Source: Pseudoneurospora amorphoporcata
Taxonomy: Eukaryota > Ascomycota > Sordariomycetes > Sordariales > Sordariaceae
Direction: 5' to 3'
Length of the DNA stretch: 64,000 nucleotides
Assembly (NCBI GenBank): GCA_033297205.1
Contig: MU859076.1
Coordinates: forward strand, 62,001-126,000
Shown: positions 13,404-23,764 of the stretch, one piece after another
How the letters are laid out: every line of letters begins with the position of its first letter
How positions within the stretch are numbered: the stretch's first letter is position 1
Translations under genes and position numbers: made by a program
The notes under the pieces: generated by a model
The model's input: only the letters and a program-made list of their open reading frames with translations
What the model was told of the DNA's origin: nothing
Databases searched by the model: none

Positions 13404-13425
13404 TTTTTTTTTTTTTTTTTTTTTT
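13404..13425 (+). terminator. oligo-T pol III terminator
   Basis: A run of 22 T directly follows the 3' end of the 5S-like sequence. Pol III terminates at T4 or longer, so position and sequence fit the terminator of the 5S relic, although the run has expanded. Confidence 0.65.
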
Positions 13426-13471
13426 CTCCTTTTGGAATATGTGTGTGAAATCTTGTTGGTTTTTTGGGCAT

Positions 13472-13497
13472 GTCACTCACTCACTCACTCACTCACT
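13472..13497. repeat. TCAC tetranucleotide repeat
   Basis: About six tandem copies of TCAC. The surrounding 13.43-13.94 kb contains no gene that I can support. Confidence 0.85.
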
Positions 13498-13941
13498 GGT
13501 CATCATCTCGTTTCTATCTATGCTTTTGAATGCCGCTCGTTATCCGTGTGATGGATGGATGGTTCATCATGCATGAATGGTCAGTCAGTCCAAGGACCTA
13601 AAGAGGTGGGAATGGGTCATGTGATGTTTTCGAGTGAATGGAATGAATGCACTTGGTACCTACACTTGACACATGACTACCTAGAATGAAGGCATTTGGG
13701 GAGTCTTACATCGATCATTTTATTTTGGAAGCATCATGACAGCAAATATGTGGTTTGTGGCAAATTGGAAACACTTGGACCTAGGCCCCATTGTGATGTT
13801 TTGATCAAGAAATGCATCGTGATATAGACAAAAGGTACATCGAAGACAGTTGATGTGTGTGTGAAAGTATATCCAACATGTAGCGTGATGAGATGTATTC
13901 GTTCGACGTGATGCTGAGAGCGGACCCTGCCAAGTAGTCTA

Positions 13942-16151
13942 CTAATCCTCCTTCACCTTCACCTTCGCCCACCTCTGCACGTACAGCCACCTTAACTCGC
14001 TACTGCAAGCGAGATATTTGACAGCCGTATAGGAATTTGCGTCGGACAAGAAATCCAAAACCCTCATCATTTCTTCTGTCGAGATTTTCGCAGAGTACCG
14101 CTTCTGGATATCCTGCATAGCAGCGTGCAATTCCTTGGCACCAGACAGTAAAGACGGCGGTGACGACCGAGAGGACGGCGCAGAGAATGGCGGCTGCTTG
14201 GTTGTTGATGTCGCCGTGCTTTGGGTACTGCTCGCTGTTGTGCTGGACATCCTCCTTTTCCTTGTTGTCGTTGTTGTCGTCGGCTTTACACCATCCTCCT
14301 TGTACGCCCGGGCATTCTTCACCACCTTCACTGCCTGAGCCACGTCCTTCAACACTTCGCTCTTGACCATCTTTTCCACCTTCACTGTCATATCCTGCAG
14401 GATATCCCTAACCCACTCGTCCTCAATCTCCTTTCGGAGTTCTTCATGAACCGATTCAACCGTCTCGGCCACCCACTCCTCCGTCTGGGTCAGGAGCGCA
14501 CCCTCGAGCTCGCGGCGCACATCATACATCTGGTCGTCGATTCTATCGTTCATGTGCCCGATGATGTGCTCCGCCTCCTCGGTGTCGTATCTGCATGTGC
14601 TATCGATGTTGAGACACTCGGTTATCAACTTCTCAACCTGTTTGACTCTGTTGTCAAGGTTGGCAGTGCGGTCGAGCACTCGTCGAATGGCGAGGAGGAT
14701 GTGCTCGTCACTTGGAGAGCGAGATAGAAGTTCGCTTGTGCATCGACGCTTTCGGTCTGGATTGGGCACGGCATTAGTCTGGAGCAGATGACTATTGGAG
14801 TTCGCAAGGGGTTCATACGAGTCGGGGTGGAGAACTCATTTGGGCTTTGGGGATGGCTACCCGTGACAGAAGGCGGCTGTACCGATTCATCTGGCCCCCT
14901 ACTCTCTGTGGTTCTGATGATGATGGTCGCCACAGGAGACACAGATTCACTTGTACGTCGCTTTCGGCCTGAAAGAGCGCGGTGTTAGTTATAGCTTGAG
15001 AGACAGCGTGATGGTGATGGAATGAGCGTACCAACAGGGGCTGGGTATCCCGGCGCATTCTCAGAGGAGCCATTTTTAGGATATGGGGGAGGAATAACGC
15101 CTGTCGGTTCCGCTGCTGTTTCCTCTGCCATTTCAGCCAAAGTCTGGCCGAGGCTGGCGCCAGCAGGGACGGCAGCCTGACCCAAGTCAATCACTTGGCC
15201 GGGGGCACTGTGGAACAGTGTATCAAGCGAGGCCCGCTTCTCATCGGTTCGGATGAGGCCGAATGGATGGGCGGATGAGAAGACAGATGGCAGCAAAACT
15301 AGCTGCTCTCGAGCCTCAAGTTCGAGGTTGAGAATGTTTAGATAAACAGTAAACTGGCGCACCGTACCCAAGGACTTCATGTCGTTAAGAATACCTTGAT
15401 ACCGGTTCTTCGCTTCCAGGGGCGATCCTCTTGGGGCTACAAGACTGGGTGGCCGTGACATGGTGAAATGAAGAGCGATAGAGCCATGATCATAAGCTTC
15501 CTGCACCGTAGGAATGGGCGGACGGGTGCGGGCTAATCCGATGGATTGGATCATCTCTGGATATATGAATAGGATGAGGTTCGTTTTCTTATTGCTGCCC
15601 TTGAGAAGAGGGTACCCATGTAAGGCGAACAGGGCTTGTCGCTCAGCAGTATCCATGTATAGATCGATACGCAGTTCGGAGGTATGATGCTCCTCTTGGT
15701 TATCGTCCTTCCATGCCACAAACCCAGTTCGAGCATCTAGGTCAATTCTGCAATGTTGTTCATCGTCGGTGGTGAAGGATGCCGTGGATATATTGGCCTC
15801 GCTGTCCTTGGTGTCGAGGATATCATCGCCGAGTTCTCGTTGCTCCCTTGAACAGATCCGTGAGCGTGGATTAACCAGAGGAATTAGTATAGTGTCAAGA
15901 GATTGGGGGTGGTAGTCTTCCCGGTCCGGCGTGACAACGTGACTTTCAGCAGCGTCCCAAGCGAACCAAGAATCCCAGTCCTTCCAACAGGTGTACCTGT
16001 TGGGTGGGAGTTGGCCGTTTACATAGACCCTTGACAACTTGGGACACATACTTGGAGTACATGCCAACGATATCGCCATCAGTAACGCTTCCAGACAACC
16101 AAGAATCCCAGTCCTTCGATCAGGCGTACCCGATGGGTAGGAGTTGGCCAT
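13942..16151 (-). CDS. unrecognised coiled-coil protein, three exons
   Basis: I do not recognise this protein. Exons 16151-15032, 14968-14819 and 14756-13942 join in phase to 694 residues. The introns are 63 and 62 bases, with CTAAC and CTAAT branch-like sites. The first two-thirds has no familiar domain. The last exon starts at a basic RKRRC stretch and is charged and probably coiled-coil (heptad-like segments around IRRVLDRTANLDNRVKQVEK and VHEELRKEIEDEW). A Ser/Thr-rich linker with a KRRMSS basic patch follows, then a compact C-terminal segment (KISTEEMMRVLDFLSDANSYTAVKYL). The first 50 or so codons lie in the first unit of the 15.94-16.90 kb tandem repeat, so the true start could be further downstream. 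Exons 2 and 3 begin with similar sequence, pointing to an old exon duplication. Splicing is inferred from phase and consensus only. Confidence 0.55.
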
Positions 16152-16900
16152 TTACATAGACCCTTGACCGGCTAAGATACGCCACCAGACCTCTATCGCT
16201 TGCAAGACGGAGCGATGTGCATGTGTGGTAGTGGGGATTCAGCACTGGCCGAGAGGAAGATGTGATTTTCATGCCGCTGTCAACTACGTAGCTCTTAGCA
16301 ACGCCCCAAGCGAATCAAGAGACCCAGTCCTTCCAACCGGCGTACCGGCTGGGTGGGAGTTGGCCGTTTATAAAGACCCTTGACAACTTGGAACAACGAT
16401 ATCGCCATCCGTAACTGCCCCAGACAACCAAGAGACCCAGTCCTTCCAACCGGCGTACCGGCTGGGTGGGAGTTGGCCGTTTATAAAGACCCTTGACCGG
16501 CTGGGACACGCCACTTCAGGGCCCTATCGCTTGCAAGAAACGGGATGGATGTGCATGTGTATGTGGTGTGGATGGGAGTGGGCATTCAGCACTGGCCGAG
16601 AGGGAGGGAGATAGGATTTGAGTCGTCAGCGATTATGATGGCGTTATCAACCACGTAGCTCTTAGCAGCGTCCCAAGCGAATCAAGAACCCCAGTCCTTC
16701 CAGCAGGCGTACCGGCTGGGTAGGAGTTGGCCGTTTATAAAGACCCTTGACAGCTTGGAACAACGATATCACCATCCGTAACTACCCCAGACAACCAAGA
16801 GACCCAGTCCTTCCATCAAGCGTACTTGATGGGTAGGAGTTGGCGGTTTATGAAGACCCTTGACCGGCTGGGACACGCCACTTCAGAGTCATATCGCTTG
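15943..16900. repeat. nested tandem repeat with six palindromic sub-units
   Basis: Three large units start near 15943, 16292 and 16658 (period about 350-366). Each holds two copies of an 80-base sub-unit around CCAAGAGACCCAGTCCTTCC. Every sub-unit has an inverted repeat with 8-base arms and a 4-base loop at 15984-16003, 16117-16136, 16333-16352, 16446-16465, 16700-16719 and 16813-16832. The loop is CGTA, or TGTA in the first. Each is followed by GGGTRGGAGTTGGC and TTTAYRWAGACCCTTGA. The first unit overlaps the start of the minus-strand gene; the other two are upstream of it. Confidence 0.9.
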
Positions 16901-18004
16901 CAAGAAACGGGATGGATGTGCATGTGTTGAATGGGGAGTGTGATGGGAGGGAGAAAAAGGAGGGGGGGGGGGGAAGGGTTATTGAACAGACCCGTGATGA
17001 TGGTTCGGCTGCTCCTGGGTGACAGTGCATACATCAAGCATGACAGACGACATGCCTAAATGCGCATCAACCGGGAGGAGCCGATTGATCATCGCATCGG
17101 TAACATGATCATTACTGACCCTTGGGAGAATAACGACAACGGCTGTGTTGACTCGTATTCAACGTCGCGAACATGGTGGACCTCGTCACGGCGATCGGGT
17201 ACCCGAGGGGGTGGTGTAGAGGGCAGGGAGTCCGCCATGGCAAGGTTGGGGTCAAGGTGAGAATGAAAGACAAGTGCGGATTACTCGCGTTTGATGGAAT
17301 TCAATTGACGAGGGAAAGCTGGACGCGCGCGGCGTCGAAGGCGATGTGGCGGGCTCGACTCGTCGGGCGTGTGTTGAACATTGTTCACTGCAGCGTTGTT
17401 CACGCTTGCGTGAGCGGTATTCATGCGGAGCCTTATCCCCTCTGCAAACGCGCAAAGTCACATGACGCGGCCAGCTGGCGCTTCGACGCGAATGGTGGGT
17501 ATACAGTAAGCTCATTAGCCACGAACAAACGCACCAGCCACGAACAAACACACCAGCCACGAACAAACACACCAGCCACGATCGGACCAAAGAGCCAAGA
17601 CCAGCCACTGGAGCTCAGTAATCCGCGACTAAACATGGCGAGTCTTCTTTGTCAGCGTCATTGTAATCCAGCGAATAACGTCTTGGGCTTTGGATGCAGC
17701 TCGGTATATATACTACCATATTCAATTGTCTTTACATCATGGGGCAATCAACATTGTTACACTTGTGAAGACTCAATCTATTACTTGCTCATGAGCCTTT
17801 GCTTTCGTCTCAACCTCTCTGCTGCAGTGAGATCCCCAACACAATTGTTGCTTCGACCCCGCACCATTACTTCATCTCTTCCAGCTATTATAAACACAAC
17901 CGTCCGAACCTCTTCAACCCGGACCTTCTCAACGTCTATCTCACCAAACCACATCCAGCTTACCCACAATCACCCATAGAACCATCACCACCACCACTAC
18001 CAAA
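16901..18004. other. region between the hairpin repeat and the GST gene
   Basis: A G11 run lies near 16963. A 268-codon open frame on the plus strand (17173-17979) has no domain and crosses a tandem repeat, so I do not call it a gene. Its last 62 codons resemble a mitochondrial presequence and end just before the GST start. Confidence 0.45.
17517..17581. repeat. 19-bp tandem repeat
   Basis: Three and a partial copy of AGCCACGAACAAACRCACC. It lies about 430 bases upstream of the GST start codon. Confidence 0.85.
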
Positions 18005-19130
18005 ATGGCCACCAAAGACACCCCCTCCGGCGGCCAGCAATCCGGCAAAATAACCGACTGGGTAAACCCCAACGACAAATCCGGCGAGTTCAAGCGCCAA
18101 GACTCCTCCTTCCGCTCCTTCATCTCTTCCTCCGACCCTTCTTGCCCCTTCCCTCCCGAAAAGGGCCGCTACCACCTCTACGTCAGCTACGCCTGTCCGT
18201 GGGCGACACGCGCTTTGATCGTGCGCAAGCTCAAGGGACTAGAGCATGTCATTTCCTGCAGCTCTGTGCACTGGCACATGGGCGAAAAGGGATGGCGGTT
18301 TCCCACTGCTGAGGAAGGCGGGAAGGGCGGCGATGCCGAGGGGGAACAGGTCGTGCCTGATCCGGTTGGGGACAAGAAGTTTTTGAGGGAGGTGTATTTC
18401 GGTGTGGAGCCCGAGTATAAGGGCCGGTTTACGGTGCCGGTGCTTTTTGATAAGAAGGAAGGGAAGATTGTGAACAATGAGAGTAGCGAGATTGTGAGGA
18501 TGTTGGGGAGGGAGTTTGATGGGTTTATTGAGGACCCGAAGGCGAAGGAGTTGGATCTGTACCCCGAGGATCTGAGGAGCCAGATTGATGAGGTCAATGA
18601 GTGGGTTTATCATGATATCAATAATGGGGTGTACAAGAGCGGGTTTGCCACGACGCAGGAGGCCTATGAGAAGAATGTGGTCAAGTTGTTTGAGGGGCTG
18701 GATAAGGTCGATAAGCATCTGAGCGAGGTGCAAGCGAAGGGCAAGGGGGAGTTTTGGTTTGGCGAGAGGTTGACAGAGGTGGATGTGAGATTGTAAGCTG
18801 CCCTGGGAGATGGATGACTGCAAAACTGAAGAGATGCTAACAAGCGACAGATTCCCGACCATTATCCGCTTCGACCCCGTCTACGTTCAGCACTTCAAGT
18901 GCAACCTACGCGACATCCGGTCCGGATATCCGGCCATCCACAGGTGGATGCGTAACCTCTACTGGAACGTGCCTGCTTTCCGTGAGACGGCCAACTTCTT
19001 GCACATCAAGAAGCACTACACTTGCTCGCACCCCCAGATTAACCCCAAGGGGATCACGCCGTTGGGCCCGGTGCCGGATATTCTGCCGCTCGAGGAGGAA
19101 GTCGAGGCCGTCAAGGCTGCGAAGAACTGA
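18005..19130 (+). CDS. glutathionyl-hydroquinone reductase (ECM4/Xi-class GST)
   Basis: Enzymes of this class use glutathione to reduce glutathionyl-hydroquinones, a detoxification step in quinone metabolism. Two exons (18005-18792, 18851-19130) join in phase to 355 residues, typical for the ECM4/YqjG family. The thioredoxin-fold half has the catalytic YVSYACPWATR motif, with the Cys of CPWA as active-site residue, then HWHMGEKGWRF and TVPVLFDKK with VNNESSEIVRML, which contacts glutathione in the family. The helical half carries EVDVRLFPTIIRFDPVY, split by the intron, and the C-terminal LRDIRSGYPAIHRWMRNLYW. The ATG follows a CCACCACTACCAAA leader. There is no upstream in-frame ATG before a stop at 17891-17893. 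A presequence-like reading frame ends 26 bases upstream but is in another frame. Confidence 0.93.
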
Positions 19131-19915
19131 ATGAGGGAGTGTCTATGTGCTGGCGGTCATTCGACGGCGGAACAACACGAACATCAATAATTTCAATATA
19201 CGTTGTCGCTCAGCAAGTTCGCGACATGTCATTTTATCACAGGGTTGCCCTGCCTCTTTCTTTGTCCGGTGAACAATGGCTTTGTTCTTGCACCAAGCGA
19301 AGCGCCACCATGTCTGGGTTTAAACCCTGCCATAACACCTGCTTACGCAATCAACATTCTTTTCTACTGAACGCACATGTCACTGTCACGAAAAACGCAA
19401 GACGCAGCGAGCAAGATTGATCTGAATGTTTTCTTTGGTTCTGTCGATTGGGTCCTAGCTACATGTATGTGATGATGAATCCGTTGGCTCCATTTGGTTT
19501 CCTCCATCTCGAAGCAGACGGTGGTTCCCAACTTGAACTGACCGTTGAATCTTCCATTGGTTAGGGCGTCGTGTCCAGGTAATGTACCTGCCAGCGACTA
19601 CTCCCTTAGCCGGAAGATTCGGGTAATAATCTTGCTAACTGTGTCGTGACGTGCAGACGTGGATAGAGCATTGCAATGAATGCTCTTCCAATTTTAGGCC
19701 GAGAGGTAAGGTGTTGCTCCAATATGTCGTTGAGAACGATGACCTCCCTCTCCACTGCCTTGGGGTCTGATGTTGATGTACCTAAGGATCTAGATATTAT
19801 TCCCTTGGAGCCGATCGCTACTAACTGGGTAACCAGCTGGCAGCTTTCAGCATCCTGATCGTGACATGAGTCACTGCGGCGTTGGCGACGAGCAAGCGGT
19901 TGACGCGGTCGAGCG
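19131..19915. other. convergent intergenic region
   Basis: This is the 3' flank of both the GST gene and family locus A. No gene is supported. A minus-strand open frame at 19606-20052 only overlaps the last exon of A out of frame. Confidence 0.5.
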
Positions 19916-22132
19916 TTAGATCTTGTAAGACTTATGCCACTTGGGGTTGATGTGGCCAAGATGCTGGTCGATCCTGTACGGGCGCGTGCGCTCACCGGTC
20001 TTCTTCTTCTAACAAGACATGATACGTTAGTAAGTAAACAAAGACTCAACAAAGAGCGGATACCAACGTACCTTCAAGACAGGCTTAGAAGCCTCAAGCT
20101 TCTTCCTCACCTCCTTCTTAAACTCAGTCCACCACTCCGACCCCTCCAGCAGCTTCTCAAGATCAATGGTGCCCTGCTCATAAGACCTCTGGCTCTCATT
20201 GACGAACGGCTCGACGGTAAACACTACCTTCTCCAGACATCCGCCCGTCTTCACCTTGGGTCTCAGCTCTTTCACGAGCTGGTTGATCTTGCGCCTGTGC
20301 AGTTCGCGGAAAAACTTGAAGCTCGTCTGGTCCTTGAAACCGCCACCAGCGAACATGCCTCTGGCAGCCAACAAATCCCGGACATGTCTCGGGCGAACAT
20401 GCGCCGACCGGAACCCGACAATGACCTCGAGCGTCCTGATGTTCCTGCATCGCAGTTTCAGCCACTCCAAGCAGTCCTTCATCTTCTGGCTCAGGTGCTG
20501 CTGGTAAACCGGTCCGACGTGCCAGGCTACGTGCCGCACGTACTTTTCCAACAATCCCTTAATGGGAGAATCGTCGTCCCAAACCGAGTTCATCGTCGAG
20601 TTCAGCTCGGTGCTGCCGAAGAAGGGCGCGGCGTAGTTCCAGCGGTAGTGGGTCTCGTAGCGCAGGTACAGCTGCGTGCTCCTAAAATACTCCGGGTAGG
20701 CAACGTTGCGGAATGCCTGGCAGATGGTGCCGAGCTTGAAGAGACCCTTGAGCTGGGCGCGCAGGTGACGCGGGGAGGCGTAGAACTGTAGCTGTTGTTG
20801 ATAGGTGCGAGCGTCGGAGGGGGCGGGAATGGGGTCGCTGCTGGTCCAGACGTAACGGAAGATCATGAGCTGAAGCTCTTGGGGGAGCTTCATGAACGGG
20901 AAACGCTCGTGCGGGAGGCAGGGGGGGAGGAGCAGGAGTGCCCTGGGGGCCTTGACCTTGATCATCTTGTTGGTCTTGGCCTTAGCCTTGGCCTTGGCTG
21001 GGGCTGGGACTTGGGTTGTTGAGACGGGGATAGCTTGGTTGCTGCCGGCGACGACGTTGCCTGTGACGGCATTGTTGTTCACGGGCTGGTTGAGCGGGCT
21101 TAGAACGCCGAAAAGGGGGTGAGGCGCCGAAGATGAGGACGCGGCACTGGACGAGGTCGACGCGGTGACAGCGGCAGGAACACGACCCTGGGCTTGACCA
21201 CTCTGAGCGGCGGCGAGAGCGTGAAGCTTAGCGAGAGCCTTAGCCAAACCCTCAGCAGCACCAGGAACTCCATGACGCTGCTGCTGAGTATATCCCTCAA
21301 CCTGCTGAGCAACAAAAGACATCTGTTGAGCAGTGGGAGATGTGTACGTGTTGCTGCTCGTGACGTAGGGGCCAGTGACAGGATTGTTCGCGAACTGGTT
21401 GGCTGTAGCCAAGTTGGCGTTGCCGTTGACAGAGTTGTTGCCTACGACAGGATTACTAACAAAGTGACCAGCTACAACAGAAGCCGAACCACCCACGACA
21501 CCACTGCCAGCTACCACAGCCGGATTGCCCACAACTGAGTTGCCAGTGGGCGAGAAGTCTATAATCGAGGCGTTAATAACGGTATTTACTGCAATAGGGT
21601 TGGTTAGGACGAAGTTACCTATAGACCAGTCGCCTCTGAACGAGTTGGGCGGAATCCAACTTCCTGTGGCCGAGGTGCCTATACCCGGGTGAAGTTGGGA
21701 ACGAGGAATCCGGTTGATGCTGACCGGGTTGTCGTTGAAGGGGTTGGTGAAGCCATACTTAAAGGCATAGCTGTTGAGGTCGATAGCGGAGTTATCGGGG
21801 ACGGGGTTGATGTTGGCTATAACCGAGTTGTCGACATCAGAATCGTCGTAGATATGGTCGTCGCAAGTACAAGTACAGTGGTCGGAATCCAAATTGTCTT
21901 GGACCGAGTTATCCTGAACCGAGTTGTCCTGAACAGAGTTGCCCTGAACCGAGTTGTCGTTACCGGGCAAGTTGTTAGCAACCCACTCGTCCCAGTTAGT
22001 GCCGTCGTCGACCGGGGCAGGGTTACCGCCGAAGTCCCAGCCGCCCTCGCCATCGCCATAGCCATTGTTGCCTAAGGCTTGGCTAGGAAGGGCGTTCGGA
22101 TCTCCGAAGTAAGCGTCTTCGAAGTACGACAT
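19916..22132 (-). CDS. array locus A: F-box/2EXR-like protein with long disordered N terminus
   Basis: This is the largest member of the paralogous array. Exon 1 (22132-20072) and a short last exon (20008-19916) join in phase to 717 residues. The intron has a GTACGT donor, a TTACTAACG branch site and a TTAG acceptor. The first 430 or so residues are low complexity and rich in Asn, Val and Ser, including tandem QGNSVQDNSVQDNSVQDN and many NPV/NSV motifs. The family module then starts with FPFMKLPQELQLMIFRYVW, followed by LFKLGTICQAFRNVAYPEYFRSTQLYLRYE, KYVRHVAWHVGP, LRCRNIRTLEVIVGF and CLEKVVFTVE. The separate last exon encodes the tail motif RIDQHLGHINPKWHKSYKI. I start at MSYFEDAYFG; 24 more codons are open upstream. 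The LPxEIxxxIYR motif resembles fungal F-box/2EXR modules, so an adaptor or substrate-receptor role is possible but not shown. Confidence 0.75.
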
Positions 22133-23764
22133 AGTTGCTTGCCTAGAAGATGTGTATATACAAGCACTTGGTGTGTTAAGTCCAGAGGTGCAAATATTAT
22201 ACACGAGAATCTTCTAATGTCGTTTTTGTGGCCGATGGTGAAAAGGAGGGGGGAAAAAGAGGAAGATTCAAAACTTCTAAAAGGTGGAAAAAGCTAATAT
22301 TTATGGGCTAGAAAATAAATACATTGTGTGGCAATAATTGAGGTGAATTAGACTGAAGTGACCCGCAAAAACTGAACCTGAAGATAGTAAACCATCTTCA
22401 ACCAACCACAGGCAGTGTATGGGCGGTGTGTTAGGAACCTGAAGGAAGGTTTATTATGTGGGGAGGAGAAGGCCATTCACTAGAAGAGGTACGTTCACGG
22501 GAAGGGTATGACGGGAGGGGGAGGTTGGAGGGGGGATAGAGCCTCATTTTTGTTTGGTACCGCCACATAGTCTCCTCACTTCACATTGGGTTCATCCAAT
22601 TTCCGACAAAGTTTAGCCACAGGACTGCCCCTCTCCCGTTTTGAGCCTCATGTGGCAGCTGGCGCGTCTACCAAAAACATTGAATGGGATATTAAAGTTG
22701 GCGAGGGATAGAGACCGGAAAAAGGGGCACATTTGGAAGTCACTATACTACTGGATATTATTTCCCACCTTTGGGAAACTGAACTTCTGTTTCTGAGAAA
22801 TCACTTGTTTTAGTTATCCAGCCACGAATATTGTACGAACAGCATCCAGTTCCATCAAAAACAGATCTAAAGGAGATACCACGCGGCCAATACCAGCGCG
22901 AAGCATGATCATCTCACGATTCAAAGGGATCGCGACAGCAAAAGCGACTGGAATGTTGCTGACAAAGCTATACGCCATAGTACCATCCCTTGATACCGCC
23001 ACCGAAAAGCCAGGGTCGCCAGGATCCATGTCGTTCTTTGTTTGTTACGAATAGGGGAACACCAAACACTTGGGCGCTACCTACCACCTTAGGTACCTAC
23101 AAGAATTTGCCAAAATATCAATGCATTTCACGATTGGGTGATGTAAAAAGGGGAGCGAATGGAGACTGTTGACTGGTCGCATAAGTACCAAGTGTCTGAC
23201 CGCAGATTCGGTGGATATACGAGGACTGGCGGAATAGGGGAATATCTCTGGACGTAATGCAGACGGCAGGAGTCGAACACTATCACAATGTCAAGTAAAC
23301 TTAATAGATGCGCGAGAAAGATAACAGTGGTATGATTCATTGGGATAGGTGGCCAGTTGGTGGGTGGCCTTACGGTAAAGTTATATTCGAGTGTCTCATC
23401 ACTTCTTTTCCCGGTAGTTAGGCAAAAGTTGAAATTTATTGGACAGAGTCTACCAAACTAGCAACACCTCCACTTAGAAATGTCTAAACGCTTAAGTTAA
23501 TCAAGGTACAATGAAGACGCTTGAATGTGTATTGTATTGACCGTATCCTGCTCGCTTTATTCGTGCTACAATTCGGATCTTTGAATACATGGCAATAGCG
23601 TTATCCTTTGAAGCAACAGGGAGAGGTGGCAGCATGAAACTCAGAATTTGCCCATAAAATGTTCTCGCGGAAAATGGTAAGAGTCAACGCTGTTTGAAAA
23701 GACTATTTGTGCGGCAGTTCATCCAAGACCTCAAACTAATTGAGGGCGGAGTTTATGGCCATAC
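22133..23764. other. intergenic region within the array
   Basis: I see no gene. A 71-codon minus-strand frame (22814-23029) shows no family motif. I also found no copy of the H-G-NP-W tail exon here, so there is no evidence of a further decayed paralogue. Confidence 0.45.

Noticed and set aside
13800..17000. RIP-mutated transposon as the source of the 16-kb repeats
   Set aside because: The repeat is not AT-enriched, shows no TpA excess by eye and encodes no transposon domain.
17173..17979. 268-codon plus-strand open frame as a gene
   Set aside because: It crosses a 19-bp tandem repeat, has no domain or coding-like composition, and most of it precedes the GST promoter. Only its last 62 codons are noted separately.
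19606..20052. 148-codon minus-strand frame as a separate gene
   Set aside because: It overlaps the last intron and tail exon of locus A in another frame; the tail motif is in the spliced frame.
19934..20791. 285-codon plus-strand frame over locus A
   Set aside because: Antisense to well-supported family motifs and lacking its own domain.
22814..23029. 71-codon minus-strand frame as an extra array member
   Set aside because: No family motif, no tail exon and no splice partner were found.
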